A DNA stretch of 64,000 nucleotides from Phoebastria nigripes (GCA_035582835.1 JAYKAV010000289.1:1511868-1575867); one strand, 5' to 3'; numbered from the stretch's first letter, positions 24,601 to 37,348 are shown. Numbers and translations are program-made. The notes: a model not told the origin generated them from the letters alone.

Positions 24601-27098
24601 GATCACAATTAGATACCACTTCTAGGATGAGACAGAGAGGCTCCAACAGAGCCTCTGGATGACTTCATGATGCATCTGATCTCTTTACTTGTCTGAGATA
24701 TTTCTCTGGGATCATGGCAAGCTAGGNTTGCTACGTGATGGCTGGGCAGGGGAATATATATAGTGTGTGGACCTTATTAAATAGAACAAGAACACTTACA
24801 TGGGTGTGATATGCCATGATTTGCCAAGAGGCCATGGAGACTCCTTTAGCAAAAGGGACAGAGCTTTAGTTCTGGGCTTAACAGCAACTTTTGGAAAGCA
24901 TCAGCATTGCAGAGCAGCGAAATCCCTGCTGCGGCTGTGGATCTCTTACAGTGGGCACAGTAGGTCAAACTCTCTGTCTCCCTCTGGGCTTTCATTTTAC
25001 GGTTTTAAGCAAACAATTACATTTAAATAAAGGAAATGGCTGGAAGCAGCTACTTTGCTAGAAACTCACTGAGCTCATCAATTATTGAATACGAATACGT
25101 GTGGAAATTGTGCCGAACTCCACTTTTCTTGGGGGAGCTACCAGGAGAGCTNGGGCTTCTGCATTAAGTGGAAGCACAGGATTTGCCATATCTCCTGAGA
25201 TCACCCAAGCATTTTGCATTGTTTCCTGCCTTTGGCAGTGGCCAGTCTGTGATGATTCAGAGGAAAATGACCTCTACCTCCAAGCCATTTTTCACTAGAC
25301 TAATTGTGCAATGCATGGAAAGAAATTACTTCCTGATCCCTGTGGGAATCCACTAATGCCTTGAAACTCTGACGTCTTTTGCTTTGGCACAGGTTAATGC
25401 TAATCATACAGCAAACCCCATTGGCAGCTCAGAACACCCTTCGGTTTCCTGTATTTTTGGCATCTGGATCATTTTGCCACCAGGACCCACTGCTAGCTAC
25501 AAGTGTTGTTAGTATCCATTAAATCCTTCCTCACCTTTTCAGTCCCCAGTTATTGCATTTGATCCTTAAGTGAAAGGATAAAACACTGTTCAGTATTATA
25601 AGCCTTGCCGGGAACTCAATTGCTCCTTGGTCAATCTGACACTAGTCAAAGAAATAAAAGCTTAAAAAAAATACAGTAAAAAGAAAAATTCAGCCCACAG
25701 GTGTGCCCACAGTGGGCATGGACAAAGCAATGTGCAGCTACAAAATGAAGTAAGAGAGGGATAGTTTTTTCCATGCTGTTTGTTTGAATAAGCCCCTACT
25801 ACAATAATATTGCAGAGAGTGGTGCTTTCATTGCAAAAAGCATTCATGAGAGCACCAAAGAAGTAATACTGGGGTTTTAGGAGAAAACGAGGGGTTCCCT
25901 GCTGTAAGATAATGGTATTGATAAAACGAGATTTGGGCTGAATAAGAGCTGGGGGGAAGGTTCCTACTGCCTGTGCGGGGCACACAACCAGAGCCAGTAA
26001 TTGCATAGTGAAACTTGAAGTGTCCACACACTCCCTGCTCTTCCTCTGCATGAGGCAGAGGAGACCAACTGCTGGAAGTTCAGGTTTTCTCCATTTTGGC
26101 TCCAGAAGTCATGTAACCTTCTGTTTCTCCTTTTCTGTCTTACAAGCTGATTTTGTGATCACAGAGGCTTCCTTTTTTCCTTGCCCCACCTTTCCTTTAA
26201 GCTTAATAAAAATGACAGCTGAAGCAGCTTTTCTACCCAATGCCTGTCTGTTCAATTTGAAAGACCCCTTCTGCAGCCTAAACCCCAATCCAAGCCCCTC
26301 AGATGTGGCATGTGGAAGTATTTAGCTTCTTGGTGACTCAGAGATTGAAAATGCCTTAAACTGATCATTTGCAGCTGGTTATTCTTGAAATAACTAGCTG
26401 GCTACCCATCCCAAAATTCTGGGTCTGGAAATGAATCTGATTTTTTTTCTACCAGTGCTTTGGAGATTTGTATGTTAGCTACAGATTTGCTAGATTTTAA
26501 ACATCTTGCAAAGCCGTGTCTTCAATTTGGTAGGCAATATCAGCTCTGCTTTCTGAGAGCTCTTAATGCAGCCCTGCTTTCCACAAAGGGGATCAGGAGA
26601 GTTATGGACAGAAAAAGCTAATGTGATCTGGATATTTTATGTAGGTGTTGAGTCTGCAGGCACCTGGCTTCACAAAAGCAATTAGGATCGTACGTGTCAT
26701 GGACTTCATTACACACATAAGCTTGTGTCTGCTGCAAATATATAGGAAAATGTTCCATATGTGCATATCCATGCGAGAGGGAAAGTATGGGTTTGCTTCT
26801 TGTGTTTATTTATGAATGGATTTTGTGTGTGTTTATCTTATGTTTATATGTCAAACTGTTCAGCACAAAGAGGCAGGTGCATGCACATTTTGCCCAGACT
26901 ACCATTGCACATATGAGTATCAGGCTGAAAGGTATGAATACATTATGGGCCATGCATATATGCATGTCATGTAAAAGTCTGTACCACAGGTTAATATGAT
27001 TGCAAAGACTGTAAACATATCGGCAGCCACATATATGCCTAGCTACATGCAGCCCTAATGGGATGACTATAAATCCTTCAACCTTTTGTGTTTTGCAG

Positions 27099-27137
27099 GG
27101 CTGGGATGGAGATCTATTGTGCCGAATGCCTGTAGCT
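27099..27137 (+). other. Exon-like interval, 39 nt (hypothetical micro-exon)
   Basis: An acceptor accttttgtgttttgcag ending at 27098 and a consensus donor gtaagt at 27138 enclose 39 bases, 13 codons in phase 0, reading GWDGDLLCRMPVA. Size and phase are like those of neuronal micro-exons. No protein is recognised and there is no independent support. Confidence 0.18.
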
Positions 27138-30129
27138 GTAAGTGTGGTTCCGTGCTGCATATTTATCGATATGCCAATANGCACATGTGTTGTGTGGTGC
27201 GTATTTGTATACAAACACAACTTGTTTCTTTATGGAAACTGTACCTTAGTCTTGCAAAATAGGAGACAGGACAACTGTGGAGACAGCAGGTATAGGAATT
27301 AGCCAAGAAGACTGATCCTATCGAAAGACTACAGAAAGAGTGTTCAGCCCTCCATAGCAGCATGTGGGAGGAGCTGGCACAATCAATAGAGGGGACAAAG
27401 CTTTATCACTTAAGTCTCTATTTTTTTCAGGCACTTGTTTTTTCAGGTGTTACAGCACTGAGGTATGAATCCGCCCCTGGGATCCTGACAATNTTTCAGT
27501 GCACATAAGTACTATACCTTTAAGCACGGATTATTCCGACTCTTTGAAGTATGCAGGGGAATTTAAGACACAGGTCTTTTGGGAACGCAAAAACATATGG
27601 TGATCATATTAATGATGATCTTCTACTATGAACCTGTACCTTCTGGGCAATGTAGTGTTGTTCTATGATGTTCATTGTGTGATACATACTGCAAAGTCAA
27701 AGATCTGTTTATCATGCAGGTGTATACTCGATGTACTGGGAATATAGGTCATTCTGCATTCATATCTGGGTATTTCTGTGTCTTTGGTTGATCAGGTACA
27801 CAGGTACCTGTGGCAAAATGCAGAGAACAAGAGTCTTCTCTCTCTCAATCCAGATTGGCAATGCTATGAAAATGCTGGAGAATGCAGAGCCCAAAATGCA
27901 CCCATGTCTACAGCTGATGGGAGCAGAAATCACTAAGATGACTTCTTTGTCACAAACATCTCCTCCGGTCCTGCATAAATGTTTGGTCAGAGAAGGGACT
28001 TTGACTAATTACTCTCAGCATGCTGGCATGCTTTCAGCTGAGCCAGGTACTTGAGCCAAGCAGGATTTATCAGGTATGAACACTTTGTACTATATTACAA
28101 CACCCAGTTATTTGTGATTGTATTTGGAAGTAAGCTAAGACCCCAAAAATAATCTGTGTCGATGGCAAATGCACTGAACAATAAAGGGTAAAAATCACCT
28201 TCATGTTGTAATTCACAACGCTGCCCTTCATCTGTCCCCTCCCTCTCCCAAGCTCCTTCTCCCCCTCTCTTTCACTCCACCTCTCCGTTGATGGATTAGG
28301 AGCATAATGAATCACNTGGAGCAAACAATGAGCAGAACAAACAAGGATTTGCAATGGAGTGGTGCTGCTTTACATTACCAGAGGACTTACTCGAACATAG
28401 TCCAGATTTACTCACCAGCTATGCGGCTCTGAAATTCCCACTGCAGGAATGACTAGCCATGAACATTGGCTAACTAGGGGACAGTGATGTCTTTGGAAAA
28501 CATGAGCAGTTTTAGTGGAATTGCTGATAAAGTTGTCCGCGGTGTTAATGTTGGTGCTGAGTGCTCTTCTGATTGTGTCTTTTAAAGGTGACAAGACCAC
28601 TGCCCAGGCTGGCGGGTAAATAACTGAGATAGATAGCCTGGAGGTGTGAACAGCAGCAGTTCTGTTTGGTGTCCCAAAACACAGAGCACTACAGGGAAAG
28701 TGCTTCATCCCTGTCCTATTGGTCTCTTCCATTTTGAACACCACCACCTACAGAAGAACAGCAGTCACTCCATGTACTCCTGCTGGAGCCAGTTTTGCTT
28801 TCATTGCTGTGCTGAGTGAGATAGAAATGAGACCTAACAATGAAAAATGGCTACAGTGTTGAAGATAGGAAATCCTAAGAATGGTGACAAACTTGGGAAT
28901 TAAGAAATACCTCCCAATGCTGTTTGTAAGCATTGGTATCATCTGGACATAAAACCTGGGGAAAATGGCTGGGAATCCGAGAAATATTTTTATAACTTTC
29001 ACTCATCAAGAATTGTTAAGGCCACAGATTTCCCTATTTGATTCACACTCTGTTTTGCAGAAGCCTTGACTGAACTGGGAATCACCAGTGAATTGACCTC
29101 AAATCCACAGTCCCACCTGAGCCACCTCTGACACCTACATCTTGGCTATTTGAAAGATCACTTTTTGCCCATTCTTTGTCCTTAGTTCATGTGAATCCAC
29201 CTCAGGTCTGGTTCTGCAGGAAGCTCCCAAGACCTGTCTCCTGGGGCACACCCTTAACCTGATTCTCAGTCAGAGGATGCAACATCTAGCATCTCTTCTG
29301 CACAAGGTCTCCTTGGGATCAGTCTGATATACTGCAAGGGCAATGTGCACCCCCTTTGTCAAACTTTAAGAAAATAGTTCAGCTGGCTCAGCAAAGGGGG
29401 GGAAACTAATTGGAAGTGTCCACACAAATATGAGGACTTGAGGGAGCCTTAAACTTTTGGGTGGACTTTTCCTTCCTTGCCACTATGAAAGATAGACAAG
29501 GGCATCTTCAAGAAAGCCAAGCTTGTCCACAACCTCTGAGGCACAGGTGCACTTTGGCTGATGCACAAACTGGTTGTATTTTTAGTCTTGTTTTCCTTTA
29601 TTTTATTAACTGGCTTGTCTTTTATCATTCCCAGCTCAATAATTATCTGTGGCTCAGTGAATGAGAAAACTGAGAGGACAAAAAATATATATCCAGGTGT
29701 ATGTGAGAGAGAGCTGGGGTTGCCAGGCAAAGGGTCTAGCAAAAAGTACTTTGCCTGCTACAGTGGACAGAGTTATAAATAGGGTACATTTTTAGGCAAA
29801 CATAAAATGCTTTCCCAGAGCTTGGGTCCTCCTGGGATAGACATGGTCAGAAGATGTCTGGAGAAGTGTAATGAAGCCATTCGCTGAGCAATATTAAAGA
29901 GAGTGTGAAAATACATTTCAGAGAGCGCTCAGCCAGTGGATCTCTGACGAGACAATAGCCTGCGCAGGGGTCTTTGGTAGTTGTCTGGGGAAATCAAAAT
30001 GCTCACCGGCACCATGCACTGCTGCTTTTGAAGTCCATCAGTATGTATAGCTGCCTGTTTTACCCGAGGCATGATTGTCATCCAGTGGCAGGCAAAATGA
30101 TCTCATTGTGAGCTGTGGCTGCCTTTCAG

Positions 30130-30216
30130 GTCTGGGACACAGGTATAAATATCCATACAGATTTAAGCAGGATCTTTGTGAAGTGCTTCCAGAGGACTGC
30201 AGACCTCCCCTGCCAG
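30130..30216 (+). other. Exon-like interval, 87 nt (hypothetical)
   Basis: Acceptor gctgtggctgcctttcag (ending 30129) and donor cag|gtaccc (from 30217) enclose 87 bases, 29 codons in phase 0, beginning VWDTGINIHTDLSRIFVK. A second frame is also open and the third has an early stop, so frame evidence is weak. The donor lacks the usual A-A-G at positions +3 to +5. No family recognised. Confidence 0.18.
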
Positions 30217-30381
30217 GTACCCATGCACGGTGCTCACCTCTCCCCACTGCGCCCGTCCTGCCGGGTGAGGAGGGTGCAGAGGGGCATTCCCAGAGAACAG
30301 CCTGAAGCTTGCACTTCTCCTCTGCAATTAATAGCTTTGTTTTACTGCTAAAGACCTGGGCATCCCCTTTCAAAATGTGAA

Positions 30382-30650
30382 CCCTTTTCTCCCTTTGCCT
30401 TGCCTTGCCTTGCCTTGCCTTCCCTTCCCTTCTTTTCCCTTCCTTTCTTTTCCCTTCCCTTATCTCTTCCCTTATCCCTTCCTTTCCTTCCCCCCTTCTC
30501 CCTTTCCCCTTTTACTCTTTCCCCTTCTCCCTTTCCCCTTTTCCCAATTCCTCTTCCCCTTTCCCCTTTTCCTTCTCCTTTTCTTTTCTTCCTTTTCCTT
30601 TCCCTTTCCCTTTCCCCTTCCCTTTCCTTTTTCTCTCCCTCTCCTCCCCC
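30382..30650 (+). repeat. Near-pure polypyrimidine tract
   Basis: Within 269 bases I count ten purines: five G in the initial (CCTTG)n units around 30396-30416 and five scattered A. The rest is irregular C/T, including a repeated block of the type ccttctccctttcccctttt near 30496 and 30522. Every frame on both strands is open here only because C/T-only codons contain no stop. Long mirror-like polypyrimidine tracts can adopt triplex (H-DNA) structure and often break assemblies. Confidence 0.95.
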
Positions 30651-30654
30651 AAGG

Positions 30655-32755
30655 GATTCCATAGGTACGGGCAATTCAATTACAGGAGTTCAGTCACAGG
30701 GCAAGGATGTGCAATAAAGAATAAATAAATAAACAGTGGTCTGTGAGTGGAGCTGAAGGAAGAAGAGAGATGAACTCAGCCCAGTTATTTGCTTCCCTTT
30801 GTGCTTTTTCCAGCTGGATACAGAGGAATGGGTGCCAACAAAGCTGCCGGGGAAGTGGACAAGTGGGTTCTCAATAAACCATTTTTCCAACACTTCTCAG
30901 AAAATTTCAGGCTGATGGCAGAGGCATGTTGGTGGTTTTGGAGGTAGCTGATCCCAGGAAAGTGAATTTGGCTGGGTGCTGAGGATGCCGAGTGTGTGGG
31001 AAGCTGCAGCCAGAAGACAAACATGGGAAACCATCAAAGCAGACCTTCACTGCTCTTTGGCCTCCTCTTTCCTAATTTCCTGAGTCTTGTCTTTGCCATG
31101 GGAGAAAAAAAACCCCTTCCTTCTTCATCTCCAAAACAGACAATAATAATGAAATTCAGTTGTCCTTAAGATTGCTTAAGAATCCAGAGACAGGCGTGCA
31201 ATGCCCAGCCCTCCTGCAAAAGCCAGTTTTTCAAAAAGACGTTGGTTCCACATAGACTGAATATCTTCTAACAGAAGGTGCTATGTAGCTGTATTAGTTA
31301 ATCCATGTTAATTAAATTGTTATCAACTTATTAAAATTTTCTTTTAGAAAGGCTTCTTTTGGATTTTTACCTTTTTTTTTTGTTGAATAGAAAAATGCAG
31401 CTTCTGCAAAATAAGAAATTTCCATCTGAAAAAGTTACCCTTCTTAGTTTTTGTAATAAGGGAAAGAGAACTGCAACAGTTTGATTTGCTGTTTTGAAAC
31501 CAGGGTATTTCAGTTGGCTCAAACTGAGTAATGCTTTTTTAATGTTTTATTTATTACATTTCTGGATCTGGTTCAACGTTAAGCTGTATATTTCCTATGA
31601 AGCTGTCACATGGAAATTGTGTCTCAGACATCTCCTCTGCCCCACAGCACTGACCTTGCTGGCTAAAGCAGCTTCCCCAGTGCAGGGTGGTCTCCCCTTG
31701 GGTGGAGGTGGGTGATGCCTTCTTGGTGCCACGTGCCTGCAGGTGCATCCTGTGCTCTTTGCAGCTTGTCAAAACATTGCCAAAACATCTCTTGTCTATG
31801 CTTTTTTCAATATCACGTTCACACTTGCTTCACTGAAAAGCTCTAAATTATCTGGAGCTTAAAAAAATCTGTAAAAGCCCCAAACTTAGCTGAAAGGTTA
31901 AAGTTAGGCTATTACACCCAACTAGGAAATTTTCCCTTATTGTAAACTGTGTATCAAACTGAACTGCAAAACAGGAGCATTTTATGGTTGCTAGTGCCTT
32001 CAAGACCTAGACCTGCACTTGTAGAAGCATCTGACATTCTCTTTTTAATCAATAGGTGATCCCAAGATTTCACTGGTGATTGAGGTTTTTTTCAAAGCAC
32101 AGAACCAGGCCATGGCTGGCTCAATTCACCCTGATGAAATTCCATTTTGTTTCCCACAATTACCCCAAACTACACTCCTGTAACCACAAAAGGTGTCTCA
32201 TGGCATTTTCAAAGATGGTGAATGGCAGACCTGCATGCAAATGCAGACCTCCGTCCTCTGCAGAACGAACTCCAAATGGCCAAATTATGTGCCATAGCTA
32301 CTAAATTGTTCATGGAAAGACATTACACCCTTTTTGATAAGTCTTTATCAAGGACAGTAGTAATTGCAGGATCCAAAGTTAGTCTTGCTGGTATCACTGC
32401 TTACTTCTTTATATGCAGGATCTCAGCAACAAGATGTCATGGGGACTATACCTAAACTGCTGTGCTCTCCCTACTGAGTGTCCTACTGGCTAGTCNATGG
32501 AGGTGTCTGGTGACTAGGAAACAGGAGTGCATGATTTTGGTGGAAAGTAGCCCACCTAATCATCAAAGTGATCCTGGATGGGCTATAAAGCAAGTGTGTT
32601 ATTACTGTGTATAAATGAATAGGAAGCGAGTGGCTTTGGAAAATTTATTTTCTGTGGCTTAAGCCTTCAATTGACCCATCATTCACTCGACAGCTGGCAG
32701 AAGAGGAAAAAATAATCCACTCTTTTGTGACAGTTTTGAAGACTTTATGACAAAA
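30655..32755. other. Unique noncoding DNA, no gene seen
   Basis: Starts with a short (AATA)n run at 30717-30734, then stop-rich unique DNA. No transposon, tRNA or coding signal was recognised. Confidence 0.65.
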
Positions 32756-32758
32756 AGG

Positions 32759-32856
32759 AGGCCAAATTCTGCTCTTCACTACGCAGAGACAAACAGTGTA
32801 CAAGTAACCCTCATGTCAATTTGGTCACCTAGATCTCATACCCATGTAAATGAGAA
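32759..32856 (+). repeat. Relic of a palindromic MITE-like sauropsid repeat
   Basis: 'aggccaaattctgctcttca' at the left, 'gtaaccctcatgtcaattt' in the middle and 'cccatgtaaatgagaac' at the right follow the order of a palindromic repeat whose arms read 'ggccaaattctgctctcag' and 'tgtaaatgagagcagaa'. Identity is low and ends are unclear. This is the most complete copy of the family in the window. Confidence 0.5.
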
Positions 32857-32859
32857 CAA

Positions 32860-35800
32860 AACGTGGCTGCTGAACTCCCTAATGCTGTCTCTGTTAGCTT
32901 TATATCACCATTCAGATCTCCCTGCTTTGCCATTTTGTCCCCTATTCCTTTTCTCAGCAGAATGAGAAAGAGGTTAGCTGCCTCTCAAACCAATTCACTT
33001 TATTTGCTTCGGTGATTGTACCTGGCATCCTCTCCCATGTCTTCACTCTGGCTTTCCTTGAATTCTCTCTTCTCTCCAACTTTCTCAGAATATGTTCTCC
33101 ATGGTATTAAGGATGGATTTACTTGAGCAGGGAAAACTATAAACTCATGAAAATCCTTTGCAGTTCTAATTAGACTTGAGTAATGTATGTAGACAAAGAC
33201 TTACCTATACCAGTAAATGGAGGATCTGGGAATCTGGCTGCCTTTTGTTTTATTANTCAGTGGAGAACTATGAAACTATTCTATTTAATTATGACCAGGG
33301 ACAACGTAAGCAACGAGCGACCCGCATGGCACAGTGCTGTGGGCAAGTTGAGCATAAACAGAGGATTTGGGGATCAGCCAGTCCTCATGGCTTATTGTGC
33401 CTCAGGGTTTTTTTCTTTGACTTCAGATGAGCCACTTTTAAATTTCTCTGCCTCTCTTCGCATGTGACGGGCAAGAAAAATGCATATGTGCCTTGTGTGG
33501 TAAATGGTATGAAGTGTTTTAAATGGTGGCAAGTTTTATTAGAAATCTTGTCACTGGTGCCTAGATACAAGGATGAAGGCTGTAAGAGAAGTAGGAGGAA
33601 GCAATAGAGACCCCTCAGGTGGTCTCAGACCAGAGGATCCTTTTGTTTCCCAAAGAATTCCCATGAGAGCTCACGCAAGGCAGTTTATTCTGTGCCTCAG
33701 TTTCCCGTCTCTCAAATGGGGACTACAAGCAAAACGGCTTCTTCGCTGTGTCCCTTTTTCCTTCCAGTTTCTGAGCCTGTCTTCCTTTTTTGGTGTATGT
33801 AGACCAAGACTAAAGCCTTGATTGAACCCTGAAGCTTTGAAAATTAAATGCCCTGCCATCCGGTAAGTTGTTTTCTTCACCAATAAACTTTATCTGGTAA
33901 TGGAAGAAAGTAGACAAGAACGTATCTGAAAGGAAGGGTGTTAATAGGTTAAAATGAATCCTCCCACCTTTCCAGAAGTGAATGCACATTTATCTGAATT
34001 GCTTGATTGGAGTTGGTTATGTAAATGAATTGTTAATAACTACACATGCTTTATTCTGTTACAATGAAGTCACAAATCAAATTAGGACAAAGATTTCTCT
34101 TTAATTTCTGTGCTTTTTTTCTCCTTTTTTCAATTACTGCACTTTATATAATTTTTCATCTCAATCTGACAGCTTATTAACAGGCTTGAAACCCACAAAT
34201 TAGCATTTTTTAAAGCCCACAATGAGAAGAAATGCAAACAGTCCATCAATATATATATTTCCTCCCTATTTCTATGATCTAGTGACAGATATTTAAACCT
34301 TAGCCTCAAGTCTCTCCACAGTCAACTTTTGGGCAAATCCATCTCCTTTCTTTACAAAGTTGAGAGCTAACAAAGTCACACACGGGGGGCAAACCCATTA
34401 CCACAGCTGGGTTCTGTTGACTTAAAGCAGATGCAGACATTTAAATAGATGGTGGAGAGGACTGGTGAGCACGGCTCCTGTGGACACCACGGGAAATGAA
34501 TATTCCCCTCTCCCGACCTGCCTGTATACAAAAAGTTAAAGAAAATGGTATGAAAAAAAGGCTTGCGTTTGCAGCAGATATTACCCATGCTTCCCAAAGA
34601 CCAAAGCAATCCAAGAGAGTTCAAATGGGGAGATGTCATGTGAGTGACTTCAGTGTACCCTATGGAATGGATAACAACTCGAAGAATAATTTAGATGTAG
34701 AAGGCACGCTGAGAAATACAATTTCCATTGCAGCAAATCTGGGGGAAAAGAAATCAGTGTGACGTTGTTTGTTCCCTTACTGCAGAAAGGCTTTCACAGG
34801 GGATAGCATCAATTGCCTGTGCAGTGATCTTGTACACTTTTGAAACGAGAACCTGCTCTCTTTATGGAAGGGGATGTCACAGTCGGACAAAGGACCTCAG
34901 CAGATTTGATTGGACTTCTTCCCGACTCTAAGTCTCTTTTATTTCCTTGCTGATAAATTCTTCTTCCAACACAGCAGACCTCACTTTTTTCCTACTCTCT
35001 TACTATCCCCATGGGCATTTTCGTTTGGATTTCTGTGGAATACATTTTTGGAAATCCAACTGATTCTTTAAGTCAGGTGAAATCAAGTATGCAAGAGAAC
35101 TTGAGAAATAACTGGAATAAGAAAACTCAAAGTAGATTATCTGTGACCATGTCATAAAGTTTGTCTGTTTTTCTAACTGCTTTGAAATCTCTGAAAAGCA
35201 AGGTGCTCTACCCTTTCAAAGGATGTTTTATAATCACTTCACTGTTATAATCAAATTTTTGTTCTCTGAAATGAGAAAGGCTATGAAGAAGAGGCAAATG
35301 TGTGGTTTCACCTGTGAGGGGGCATTTTGATCCAATTCCGACAGCCTAAGTTCCCTCCAAGACCCAGTGCGTTGTGATGCCTGTGGGCTGGCTTGTAGCC
35401 CCCAAAGTGAGCAGCCAAGGCATCTCTGCCAGTCTCCTCTGCATGAGACCAGGGATCTGCCTGGGGTATGGGACAGGGACTGAATAACCCAATATACCAG
35501 GAAATACAGGGAGAGTTTTCAAAAGGATACCAGCTCTTGTACTTCATTTTTTAAGCTACTTGAGAGCTGAGAATAGTCTCCCGAAATGTAGGTTCTCGCT
35601 CATTTATCTACTGTAATTATTCTCAGGTTTTTTCTTGGAAGCACATGATGGTAGTTTTTGACAGAGGCAAAAAGCTAGACTGAATAGGTGACAATCCAGC
35701 TGTTCTTGTGTTCTCGTCCACCAGTTGTTTCCCCCAGTAACTTAGGCTGCCCTTGCTAGCTGTCACACTAGGGTCAGTCCTCAGTAACTCTACGAGTCCT

Positions 35801-36225
35801 TTTCCTGAAGGAGCTGAAACAATGTTTGCACATTTCCATGGTAAATCAACATTTTTTGGTGCAAAAAGTATTTTACTGAGAACTGCCTGAACTACTATTT
35901 GTAATTGTCTCTCAAATGTCACTCCAAGTGAGACCACCCAGCTGTATCTCTGATATCACTTTTGCATGTTTGTTTGCAGGGCATAAAGGACATAGATCCT
36001 GTGTCTTTTAGTGTGTCTTCATGGGAGAACTGGATCTTATCAATAATGCAAAGTTATGAATAAATTAATACATGACCGTGCCTCCAGTGAAGGACTCTCA
36101 CCACTGACAAGTCCCTGGGTGTGTGCATGGCCAGAAGGCCAACAGCCGTGCGTGAGCAGCACAGCACACATCTTGTCATGTTTCTTGGTTGTCTTTTTTT
36201 GCATGCCGCTTGAGCAAGAGCTTTG
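32860..36225. other. Unique noncoding DNA with one MIR relic
   Basis: No gene is visible. The stretch from 33960 to 34260 is AT-rich and pyrimidine-streaked without internal repeats. Open stretches are short. The MIR relic at 33671-33725 is the only repeat recognised. Confidence 0.65.
33671..33725 (+). repeat. MIR-family SINE relic, + strand
   Basis: 'cacgcaaggcagtttattc' then tgtgcctcagtttcccgtct and 'ctcaaatgggga' match the MIR central block ('caagtcacttcatctctctg', 'tgcctcagtttcctcatctg', 'taaaatgggga'). Only this conserved centre remains. Confidence 0.7.
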
Positions 36226-36227
36226 GG

Positions 36228-36920
36228 GTAATCATAGAATCATAGAATCATTAAGGTTGGAAAAGACCTCTAAGATCATCAAGTCCAACTGTCAACCCAA
36301 CACCACCATGCCCCACTAAACCATGTCCCTAAGNNNNNNNNNNNNNNNNNNNNNNNNNNNNNNNNNNNNNNNNNNNNNNNNNNNNNNNNNNNNNNNNNNN
36401 NNNNNNNNNNNNNNNNNNNNNNNNNNNNNNNNNNNNNNNNNNNNNNNNNNNNNNNNNNNNNNNNNNNNNNNNNNNNNNNNNNNNNNNNNNNNNNNNNNNN
36501 NNNNNNNNNNNNNNNNNNNNNNNNNNNNNNNNNNNNNNNNNNNNNNNNNNNNNNNNNNNNNNNNNNNNNNNNNNNNNNNNNNNNNNNNNNNNNNNNNNNN
36601 NNNNNNNNNNNNNNNNNNNNNNNNNNNNNNNNNNNNNNNNNNNNNNNNNNNNNNNNNNNNNNNNNNNNNNNNNNNNNNNNNNNNNNNNNNNNNNNNNNNN
36701 NNNNNNNNNNNNNNNNNNNNNNNNNNNNNNNNNNNNNNNNNNNNNNNNNNNNNNNNNNNNNNNNNNNNNNNNNNNNNNNNNNNNNNNNNNNNNNNNNNNN
36801 NNNNNNNNNNNNNNNNNNNNNNNNNNNNNNNNNNNNNNNNNNNNGCTCATATTCAGCCGGCTGTCAACCAGCACCCCCAGTTCCTTTTCCGACAGGCAGC
36901 TTTCCAGCCACTCTTCCCCC
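36228..36920 (-). mobile_element. CR1 LINE fragment, interrupted by an assembly gap
   Basis: The + strand begins with the reversed CR1 tail: repeats of 'catagaat', then taaggttggaaaagacctct and 'aagatcatcaagtccaac'. After the gap, 36845-36919 read on the minus strand encodes WLESCLSEKELGVLVDSRLN, the C-terminal part of the CR1 reverse-transcriptase protein. The span from the coding match to the 3' end (about 617 bases) is close to the equivalent span in the copy ending at 62954 (about 645), so gap size and orientation fit one element. A short direct repeat 'ggttcctctac' lies at the coding-side edge. Confidence 0.88.
36334..36844. other. Assembly gap, 511 N
   Basis: A continuous run of undetermined bases inside a CR1 element. 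The flanks are both CR1 on the same strand, so the missing sequence is most likely the central and 3' part of this element. Translations spanning the gap are artefacts. Confidence 0.98.
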
Positions 36921-36924
36921 AATG

Positions 36925-37345
36925 ATGGTTCCTCTACATGATTGGTTCCTCTACAAAAACAACACAGCGGAAAAAGGACATCTCCCTCTTTCAGCAGTGA
37001 GTTTTTTACTTCACTTACTGACTTGCTCCCTTGAAATTTGCACTCATGTCTACTTTGTGGGTGAAAGAAAACAAGTCCATTCTCATGACTACCTTTGCAC
37101 GATATTTGCTTTGTATGCACAGACAAGATTTTTTAGGATTACAGAATCAGTTTTGTTCCCTGTGTCCAGTTTAGAGAGGCAATTTGGGTTGTGGTGAGAG
37201 AAATCTTTGGAGAGCAGTCCCGTGTTTGGCTCACCTTGTTGTTTTGTACTGCTGCAAGAACCTGGAACAATTGGCACAATTAGACATGCAGTACTGTTTG
37301 AGCAGCAATACCTAGTCACAATGAAGCAATTAAGATATTTGCTGT
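36925..37345. other. Unique noncoding DNA, no gene seen
   Basis: Sequence between the CR1 fragment and the first copy of the duplicated segment. No repeats or coding signal recognised. Confidence 0.6.
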
Positions 37346-37348
37346 ACG

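Larger units (their letters stand above)
18675..30380. other. Unique noncoding DNA, no intact gene
   Basis: Nearly 12 kb without a recognisable gene or transposon. The longest open stretches (23787-24242, 151 codons, with an undetermined base; 26810-27220 minus, 136 codons; 25662-26051 minus, 129 codons) have no known domain and no good splice boundaries. Exon-like intervals at 19154-19206, 27099-27137, 30130-30216 and, on the minus strand, 28416-28440 are weak candidates and are discussed separately. Confidence 0.6.

Noticed and set aside
30348..30728. Four overlapping frames of about 100 codons, rich in Pro/Ser/Phe/Leu or Lys/Glu/Arg/Gly
   Set aside because: Translation of a polypyrimidine tract, which cannot contain stops in C/T-only codons.
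33768..33862. Strong acceptor (ccctttttccttccag) and gtaagt donor 95 bases apart
   Set aside because: Stops in all three frames, so not a coding exon; a noncoding RNA exon cannot be excluded, but nothing supports it.
36323..37126. Long open frames of 200 and 265 codons on both strands
   Set aside because: They consist almost entirely of undetermined residues from the 511-base gap; the readable part is CR1 sequence.
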